NCBI GenBank assembly: GCA_948470475.1
Contig: OX419343.1
Location: 7,360,241 to 7,424,240, forward strand
DNA from: Galaxea fascicularis
Taxonomy: Eukaryota > Cnidaria > Anthozoa > Scleractinia > Euphylliidae
DNA length: 64,000 bases
Reading direction: 5' to 3'
The notes beneath the pieces were generated by a model. It had not been told where the DNA came from. It saw nothing but the letters and a program-made list of their open reading frames with translations, and did not search any database. Within the stretch, counting starts at the first letter, position 1. Each line of letters begins with the position of its first letter. Position numbers and translations under genes: made by a program. Below, piece by piece: positions 58,201 to 64,000 of this stretch.

Positions 58201-59529
58201 AGTCATTGAGTAACTTTATGAGGAAATCTAATGACATAAGCCTCGTGGTTTCATTTGCATTAACGTCTCCCCGCCATTTCTCTTTGTCTTTTATCTACCC
58301 TCTATTGTTTTTCTATTGTAGTATGGTAAAACGAATCAAATGAAATAAAATAGCGAAAGTTCAGGATTGAGTGGTTTGAAATTAGAAATTCGTACTCGTA
58401 CTCAAATCTGAAGGTCCCTTCTATCATTGCTACCGTGATTGTCGATATCCCTACTGCTACCACTGTCACTGCCACTGCCATTGCCATTCTGACTGCCACC
58501 GTCACTTCCTCCGTCACTGCCACTGCCACTATCACTGTCAATTTTACTATCACGACCACTGTCCCTGTCACTGTCACTGTCACTGTCACTGTCACTGTCA
58601 CTACCTCCATCACTGGCACTGGCACTGTCGCTGCCATTGCCACTTCCACTACCACTGTCACTGTCACTACCTCCGTCACTGATACTGTCACTGTCACTGC
58701 AACTGTCACTGTCATTGACACTACCTCTGTGATTGCCAGTGCCACTGTCACTACCTCTACCACTGCCCCTGTTACTGTCACTGTCACTGTCACTATCACT
58801 GTCACTGCTACCACCTCTGTCACGATCACTGTCACTGCCAGTGTCACCGTCACTGTCACTGTACTGTCTGTGATTATTATATTATTCAGGGAGCATTTTT
58901 TGAGACTATTATGCATTTTTCTACGCTGGTCTAGGAATGAGAAAATAAGCGGATTTAGGTTTTCCAAATTCTGAAAACGGAATAGTTTCGACGGAAGTGA
59001 CCTGAGAACAGCCGCTGAACAGTCTGGACTGAACTCTTGAACCCGAGTTCCGGTGCCATGTCACGAACTTGGCGGGCTGCGGGCGATTTTCCCACCAAAA
59101 TTTTACCACAGAAACATTTTCTACGTATTCCGATTAAACCTTAATTTGTTCATTCTGTTCATTCAGTAGAATTAATTGAAAACAGAATAGGTCCCAGAAA
59201 GCACTATTACAGTATAATTCGAGTAAAGTCTTTTCCAGAATAAACCCCCAAAATGCATCCTCGATGCAAAGGAAAATAGAGATATTTACGTGTTAAGTAT
59301 ATGCGGGTCGATGAGTTCGCAGTCTTTAAAACCAGGCCATCTTTGGTTTTTAAGATGTTGCTGACTTTTTCCCATGTCTTGCCCAGAGTTGTTCCGCCAT
59401 TTTTGATCGAGCAGTTTAAAGTCACCACAGAGTCCAGCTTTACTATTTTATCTTTAGCATGGCTACAGTCAGGTGACAAGGATTCAGTATTATATACTTC
59501 ACACCCCAAGCTGCTCGCAGATAAGATAC
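50839..59529 (-). CDS. Immunoglobulin-superfamily transmembrane receptor, six internal exons
   Basis: Minus-strand exons, 5' to 3': 59290-59529, 57305-57619, 52667-52984, 52207-52236, 51796-51858, 50839-50961. All have AG/GT borders and all are phase 1 at both ends. Exon 1 has an Ig-like first half ([17 protein letters not shown] at KTWEK). Exon 2 is an I-set-like domain ([32 protein letters not shown]). Exon 3 is a second domain ([33 protein letters not shown]). Two short exons encode a Ser/Thr/Pro stalk ([24 protein letters not shown]). The last has a membrane segment ([20 protein letters not shown]) then basic [11 protein letters not shown]. Signal peptide and cytoplasmic exons are outside or not recognised. 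Cell-surface adhesion or receptor role by family; ligand unknown. It could be a receptor kinase, but no kinase exon is seen. Confidence 0.82.
52386..52480. repeat. Imperfect AAT/GACAAT-type microsatellite
   Basis: (AAT)n followed by GACAAT, GATAAT, GGCAGT and GGCAAT hexamers, in the Ig receptor intron. Confidence 0.85.
53000..54116. other. Intron of the Ig receptor with unrecognised ORFs
   Basis: A 214-codon minus frame (53494-54138) and a 154-codon plus frame (53222-53686) overlap. The minus one has no family I recognise and no splice context linking it to the receptor. It could be a decayed intronless gene. Confidence 0.35.
54117..54295. mobile_element. Hairpin MITE, family B, copy 2
   Basis: AATAGGCTATTTCCGAGTTC and continuation to CTAAGTGCGAAG are returned as reverse complement, ending GGAAATGGCCTATT. 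Same family as 17045-17216. Lies in the Ig receptor intron. Confidence 0.85.
54560..55300. mobile_element. MITE, family C, copy 2, split by another MITE
   Basis: Left tip AGGGAGCTTAAGCAACAACG. The matching right tip (GTTGCTTGA ... ACTCCCT) is interrupted by 54920-55290. AAT lies outside both ends. The interior matches 18087-18428. Confidence 0.75.
54920..55290. mobile_element. 371-bp MITE nested in the family C MITE
   Basis: GGCCCGGTTCAGACGCCGCT at the left and, in reverse, GGCCCAGTTCAGACGCCGCT at the right, extending to GCCGAACCTAA. TGA flanks both sides (54917-54919 and 55291-55293). No coding. Confidence 0.85.
55301..56071. other. Ig receptor intron, short CGTGAATCGTG repeats
   Basis: GTGAATCGTGA-like motifs recur near 55340-55445, as in subterminal regions of DNA elements, but no second end was found. 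The rest is unassigned. Confidence 0.4.
56072..56357 (-). mobile_element. Hairpin MITE, family A, copy 2
   Basis: Reverse-orientation relative of 2441-2728 over its full length. It contains CGCGCTTCGCGCTTGGGCC and GTACTGTAAGTTACGGATCC. Confidence 0.75.
56480..56755. other. G- and C-run rich segment
   Basis: G9 and C8 runs at about 56491 and 56534 with partly complementary flanks (a possible small fold-back), and another G10 at 56700. No gene. Confidence 0.4.
56890..56979 (-). pseudogene. Relic Ig exon, internally deleted
   Basis: It has the same acceptor context as the Ig exons (ataaag then GCCCATTAAGG, as in 52984). It then jumps to the end of a domain: [15 protein letters not shown], close to the [12 protein letters not shown] of exon 57305-57619 at DNA level. 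The central 200 or so bases of an Ig exon are missing and the two halves are out of frame. A dead duplicate between two live exons. Confidence 0.65.
57835..58215. repeat. Irregular AATGAGTAATCA-type repeats
   Basis: ATGAGTAATCA, TCTCATTGA, TGACTAATCA and relatives occur about a dozen times in both orientations. It resembles a DNA-element interior built of its own subterminal motifs; clear tips were not found. Confidence 0.55.
58435..58865. repeat. Imperfect (CACTGT)n satellite, about 430 bp
   Basis: Hexanucleotide CACTGT with variants (CACTGC, CATTGC, CACTAC, CTCTGT). It is open in frames on both strands, encoding Thr-Val repeats, which is a property of the repeat and not evidence of a gene. 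Lies in the Ig receptor intron. Confidence 0.95.
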
Positions 59530-59559
59530 CTGTAACAAAATAATGCTAAGAATGACACT

Positions 59560-59635
59560 AACAAAAAGAATAATAACAGTAACAGTAGCAGTAACAATAC
59601 CAATAACAATAGCGGTACCAACGGCAACAGCAATA
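59560..59635. repeat. AACAGT/AATAAC-type microsatellite
   Basis: Imperfect hexamers such as AATAAC, AGTAAC and CAATAC. Confidence 0.8.
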
Positions 59636-59720
59636 CGCGACTATTGCTGGTGATTTGAAGCAGATACTCCGCTTTCTTGGGAATTTATTGGCCTTCTAAC
59701 GCCGAATGGTTCGATCTCGA

Positions 59721-59757
59721 GTCACCGGCCCACCCTTTTTCTAGGGTGGACGGTGAC
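59721..59757. repeat. Short inverted repeat
   Basis: GTCACCGGCCCACCCT, loop, then AGGGTGGACGGTGAC; one unpaired base in the stem. Confidence 0.75.
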
Positions 59758-60277
59758 CTCGGATTAGGAAAAACCGATGGCATTGCACTTAGACGTCCCA
59801 GAAAGTGACAAGAAACAGTAGAGTGAAGGTAGCAAGGCTTTATTTGGCTAGAATATCAATATTTCCACAGATATTCGGTCCATTGGAATTCTAGCTTTTA
59901 ACGGTATTTTCTTTATATAAACTTTTGATGTCACACACCACGATTGGGCTGCCTGTGGTTACATGATATTGACCACACGGGGACAGTTGCTGTGTACGTG
60001 TCCTACATTATAGTGACGGAAAGAACGGATCAATTGACGGGAAAGGAAAACGAAAGTTGGGTAAAGTAAGCAATCGTGAGTGATCCAAAGGGGCCAAGGA
60101 TTGACAGAGAAAGTAAATTCAGTAGAGTGACTGATAAGAAACGGACCACTAGAAAAGTGATGGGGAAGGTGGAGGTAGAGGGGAAGAGTGGGAGGCGGGG
60201 TTTTCAGCTCCAATGATTTTTCATTCAAAAATTTGGTTTTATTAAATGTAAATTGACCACCGTACAGGGATTCTAAA

Positions 60278-60310
60278 AGCTGACGTTTCGAGCGTTAGTC
60301 CTTTATCAGA
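60278..60310 (-). ncRNA. Hammerhead-ribozyme-like motif of the Penelope-like element
   Basis: Minus strand from 60308: CTGATAAAGGACTAACG, CTC, GAAAC, GTC. The boxes correspond to CUGAUGA (one change, G to A), a short stem with UAAC loop, GAAA, and the cleavage triplet GUC. Penelope-like elements are known to carry minimal hammerheads of this layout. The core change and a mismatch in the stem suggest it may not cleave. Confidence 0.6.
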
Positions 60311-60368
60311 GCGAATCGAGGAATTATGGGTTGTGTGTAGTTTATATAGAGGAGATGTAGCCACGCCA

Positions 60369-60758
60369 TTAGTAGTAACATGGCAACGTGAAAAATAGAA
60401 ATACATTAATTGAATGAAGAGCGTTTGTTAATACCGTGGAGATTGAGGGTGCCGATTTGATGGAGTGGTTATGGAGTGTAAAATGACGAGCGACTGGCTT
60501 AGATACATCCTTGTCATTCTTCTCAACATCGCGAAGGTGTTCGCGGAATCGGTCGTCTAGTTGTCTTCCTGTCTCGCATATGTATAATTCGTTGCATAAC
60601 ATACAGGTTATGCAATAAATGACATTTGAGATCTTAAAAAATCGCTTAGATCCCGATATTTTGCTACTGTTTTGGATGAAAGGACAAATTTTGCAGCATG
60701 AGCGTGCGCATTTAAAAGTGCCGCGTTGCTCATTTGTCTTGAGTGCACTTCTAACCAA
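60369..60758 (-). pseudogene. Penelope-like GIY-YIG endonuclease domain
   Basis: Frame reads FKCARSCCKICPFI, NVIYCITCMLCNELYICETG, RQLDDRFREHLRDVEKNDKD and PVARHFTLHNHS. This is the IY..TC...YIGETGR pattern of GIY-YIG nucleases in Penelope-like elements, with YICETG in place of YIGETG. The frame ends in unrelated residues after NHSIKSAPSI. Confidence 0.85.
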
Positions 60759-61244
60759 AACGTTGCCTACGTTTCTGTCGCGTTTGAATCAAATTAGTGG
60801 AGGTTGCGAAAAGATCCTACCATGCCAGTCTCAGGATCATTTTGGAGTAATTTAAAGTTATTAACAATGATGCTTTTGACTGCCTAATTTATGAGGATAA
60901 AAACATAGGGTGAATGGAATTCTGTCATTCTCATCCTTTTGTGACGTTTGCGTGATGATGGCCCGCTTTGACCAGAGGGACAGTATAGCCACGTTTTTCG
61001 AAAAAATGGCACATCTCCTCTCATTTGCTGGAAAAATCACTACATAAGAATTAACAACAGGGATTAGGGGATGGAATTCTTGACTTGTGATGGGTGTGAC
61101 GATGAATACAACAAATAACTGTGAGAATCTGTAGGTTTGTAGTGCTCACTGCTGGTACACAAGCCGCTGCCGCTGATAGAAACTTTGATATCTAGGAAAG
61201 CCAATGAAGTTGCTGAAATTTCCCGAGTATATTTGTGCCCATCT

Positions 61245-61500
61245 CTACACCATTAATTTGTTTGAAATAGTTGCCAAGGCGGAGTAACGTTTCCGACCTT
61301 GGGTCTTTGTCAGTGCGTTGATCAAAAAGTGCTTAAGTGCTCGAAGACCTTCGCCATTGGGAATGACAGTGAAAAGAGATGTAATGTCCATAATTAAAAT
61401 CAGTTTGTCTCGGCCGGAGAAATTGAAATGGCGCAAAATTTCTTGTGCGTGTTTACTATGATGGCAAAGATTTGACGATAGGACACCAGTCAGAACCTTA
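61245..61500 (-). pseudogene. Penelope-like RT core fragment
   Basis: HAQEILRHFNFSGRDKLILI, MDITSLFTVIPNGEGLRALK, then frame decay. This is the palm-leading block of Penelope-like RT. Confidence 0.8.
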
Positions 61501-61509
61501 CAGTCAATC

Positions 61510-61672
61510 AAGAATTACCGGCCTCTGCTAGTAATCTCATCATCACCACTCCTAGAACCTCGTGCATTTACTTCTTGCCAAAAATTCACAAACCGAACAA
61601 CCCAGGTCGTCCTATCGTTTCTGCCTGTAGTTGCCCTACCGAACTCATTTCTAGCTACTTAAACAAGATTAA
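61510..61672 (+). pseudogene. Penelope-like RT upstream block, inverted
   Basis: Plus strand: TPRTSCIYFLPKIHKPNNPG, RPIVSACSCPTELISSYLNK. In the element this block directly precedes the one now on the minus strand. Confidence 0.8.
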
Positions 61673-63235
61673 AAAGGGATTTTCAGTTCGCACGATTCTT
61701 CATTCGCCTATTACTTGTGCAGGGTTTGTTTTTCAAGCGCATGAATTTTTTCTTTACCTTTCTTGTTTGAATTTAATTTCTTGTCCTTTTTTCTCGCATG
61801 ATGTTTTTGGTTTTGTTTTCCCCCAGTTCGCTTTCAAAGTTTCTTATGGTCCTTCCCAGCCGTGATCCTGAAGTTCTTGATACAGTTAGCCATCGAAGTT
61901 TGTGTTGGCAGGTGTGCTCACGTGAGAGATCGTTGTTCAATGTCTAATTGAAAATTAGAATGCTTCTATTCATTTTCATGGTTTAAAGGGGATATCTCCA
62001 GCGGAGTTTTTAAGCAGGCGATCTTTCAACATGTGTGTGTTACTTCTACGAGCTGTTGTTCTGTGATTCCGCCAACTTTCTCGTTAATGTCAATCCTTCA
62101 GTATCACGTTTCTTCTGTTAGCGCAGCTGGTTAGTTCAATCGCCCACTAATTTTGTACCCAGATCTCCCACGGCCAAGGGAAAGGGTCACTTTTCAGCGT
62201 AACACAGAGTGAGATCTGAGTACGAGATTAATCGCCCACGCGCAATTACATATTTGAAACATAGATGGTCTCTGGTGTTTTCAGTGTAGCCTCCAATTTA
62301 TGCTGATCATTAGTTATTGCAATAGACCTTTTCACCCCTGTAACCCCACTACAGAGGTAGGATTTAAACAGGAAAAATGTGTTCTCAAAGAAACTTGGAC
62401 TGAGATTATTTTCATGAATTAAATAGAACAGATTAAGGCTACAACAACCGTAAACGTATTTTTAAGATTTCGCACTTTCTCCTCTAATCCAAATTATGCA
62501 AATTGCCGCCAAATTAGACGCCACCCGAGAAGACTTACCATCCCCACGAACACTGTTGATTTTAGACGTCGAATCAAATAAAGACGCATTTAAATCGTGA
62601 GCGTGTTTCATGGCATTTAGAAAGAAACGCTGAATTGTGAGTAAAACACAATATTTTTCACTTTATTTTTGCATCGGATTCTGCGCATGTCTGGCGAACC
62701 TCTGAGAAGTATTCGACTGGATCAGTCGAAGCTACTGCAGACGTCGCATCAAACACCAGAAGATTGTGATCGCGTGGACGTAGGCAACCATAACTTTCGT
62801 GGATCAAGTTTGTTTGCAAACATCATACACCTTAGCTTGGGGGATGAAAAGGAATGATGGAGTGTCTATTATTCCAAAATTTCCATTACTCTAGTGAAGA
62901 AAATGAAACTATGATTGGTTATTGCGAAGAAAATTTCGTTATTCTCAAAACACTAAGCCAATCATTCCATTATTCCAAGGCAAAAATTTTCGTTTTTCTT
63001 ATTCTACTTTTCCTCTTCATGCCCCGAACGTGAGCGGAGTCAAATATATTTATCAAGGTTTATGAAAGGATAATGTTGCTGACTTGCACCTGTGTGTTCT
63101 TAAGTACAAGAGAAGTCGCAAACTAAATATTTTTGGCAATGTTAATCGCGGGCAAAATCCGCGAGTAGTTAACTGGCTGGGCACAGTTTAATATCGCGCG
63201 TGATCGGCGAACAGTTGTTCATATAAACTTTTCAA
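61673..63235. other. Mostly unassigned
   Basis: No gene recognised. GTTAGCGCAGCTGGTTAGTTC at about 62115 looks like a pol III A box, but no B box at a fitting distance was found. Confidence 0.4.
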
Positions 63236-63239
63236 AATC

Positions 63240-63420
63240 TATGTGGTAAGTGCACTCGCCTCCGTCCAGTCCCCGGGTTCGATTACCAGTCTCTGCGTCA
63301 TATGCGGGTTCAGAAGATTTTCTCGAAGTACTCCCGCGTTCCCCTCTCCTTAAAAAGGAATTCGATCCGGAATTCGAGGGCGACAAGTTTTGTCAGTCGT
63401 AGTGACTGTTAAGGTCGTTA
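63240..63420 (+). repeat. tRNA-derived SINE-like sequence, degenerate
   Basis: B box GGTTCGATTACC near 63279, preceded by TGGTAAGTGCACTCGCC, and followed by TCATATGCGGGTT and ACTCCCGCGTTCCCCTCTCC. This parallels the body of the SINE at 1628-1941 (TCATATGTGGGCT, TACTCCGGTTTTCCCCTCTC). Confidence 0.65.
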
Positions 63421-63669
63421 AGCCCGGTAACAAGTCTTGTTCAACAAATGTTGAACAGTGATCATGCCATAATAAATGTTGAACGTTGTTGAACGAAAAT
63501 AGAGACGAGCTCTATTTCTTTCAACAAGCTGCTGCAACATCGTTACAACATTTGTTGAGTGACTCGAATGTTGCACGAGGTGCCGCGACTAGACAGCTCG
63601 AGGAACTGGACTTACCCCGTCCGATTTATGGAAAGCCAAATGGTGCAAAATTCAAGAAGCAAAATTGGC

Positions 63670-63812
63670 TTCACATTCAACAAATTTCCTATCAAGGTCA
63701 CGACAGATTATCAAGTCACGCTCAACACATTTCCTATCAAGGTCAAGACAGATTTCAAATCACGGCATCACATTCAACAGATTTCCTATCAAGGTCAAGA
63801 CAGATTTCGATC
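63670..63812 (+). repeat. Three-copy tandem repeat of about 48 bp
   Basis: Core TTTCCTATCAAGGTCA followed by (A or C)GACAGATT, three times at about 63688, 63730 and 63784. Overlapping plus frames read QISYQGHDR, HISYQGQDR and repeats in other frames. No family recognised. Confidence 0.85.
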
Positions 63813-64000
63813 AAGCTCAACAAAATCAAGTCGCGCTCGTGTGCACGCTACCGCTGGGTGTTGTTGACTTGCTTCGCCGAGCTGTCTTGCAGCGAAGGAC
63901 GCAGATGATCGAATCAGGTTTCTCGTTCTATTAACTAAAGTCTGGGTAGTGGAATTCCCTCTCGAATTACCTAATTCTTCTCGCACACACCTACGAACTA

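Larger units (their letters stand above)
60230..61672 (-). mobile_element. Penelope-like element with internal inversion, 5'-truncated
   Basis: Minus-strand part (60230 to about 61490) carries RT core and GIY-YIG endonuclease sequence. The next RT block upstream is on the plus strand (61510-61672). A hammerhead-ribozyme-like motif lies at the 3' side. The order and the inversion are described in the separate entries. Confidence 0.8.

Noticed and set aside
58302..58974. Long overlapping ORFs (221 codons minus, 179 codons plus) rich in Thr and Val
   Set aside because: They are translations of a hexanucleotide satellite, open on both strands; no unique coding sequence.
62110..62140. Second SINE or tRNA candidate (GTTAGCGCAGCTGG)
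   Set aside because: Only an A box; no B box at a normal distance and no tail.

Overview
This window looks like nuclear DNA of an anthozoan cnidarian, most likely a stony coral. That assignment is inference. It rests on metazoan genes split by introns (BBS5, MMADHC, an immunoglobulin-superfamily receptor), AT-rich introns, and a dense mix of PIF/Harbinger, hAT- and piggyBac-type DNA elements, hairpin MITEs, tRNA-derived SINEs, CR1/L2-like and L1/Tx1-like LINEs, Penelope-like elements and Ty3/gypsy elements. No bacterial or organellar features, tRNA genes, rRNA genes or CRISPR arrays were seen.

Layout. 1-5.2 kb: last five exons of BBS5 (+), with SINEs and a hairpin MITE in its introns. 6.0-12.7 kb: a TTAA-flanked MITE, then a long-hairpin MITE whose right arm is split by a structurally complete 6.28-kb Harbinger transposon (HARBI1-type transposase plus Myb-like partner, convergent). 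13.0-16.1 kb: a short Harbinger derivative that keeps a MADF fragment, a small MITE, and a single-exon multi-pass membrane protein gene (TMEM121-like). 16.2-21.8 kb: LINE, Penelope and MITE debris, and a hAT-like element holding a frameshifted NHL-repeat-like gene and a nested 922-bp MITE. 21.0-28.1 kb: an almost perfect 3.53-kb tandem duplication (LINE plus DNA-element tails) with TTCA microhomology at its joints. 28.2-31.5 kb: a 39-bp gypsy-derived filler, a damaged MMADHC exon, then two intact MMADHC 3' exons. 32.0-44.6 kb: two gypsy elements in tandem sharing three 132-bp LTRs (minus strand), both with the same lost protease aspartate and the same 1.4-kb insertion carrying a membrane-segment ORF. 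45.0-48.1 kb: a nearly intact CR1/L2-like LINE broken by one stop. 49.0-50.1 kb: a second LINE fragment (minus). 50.8-59.5 kb: at least six phase-1/phase-1 exons of an immunoglobulin-superfamily receptor (minus), with MITEs, a relic Ig exon and a large hexanucleotide satellite in its introns. 60.2-61.7 kb: a Penelope-like element with GIY-YIG domain, hammerhead-ribozyme-like motif and an internal inversion. 61.7-64 kb: mostly unrecognised, with a SINE-like stretch and a short tandem repeat.

Host genes. BBS5 belongs to the ciliary BBSome, MMADHC to intracellular cobalamin handling, the Ig receptor to the cell surface. Nothing suggests they form an operon or pathway together. Most of the structure here comes from mobile elements inserting into one another, and several insertions can be ordered in time from the sequence.
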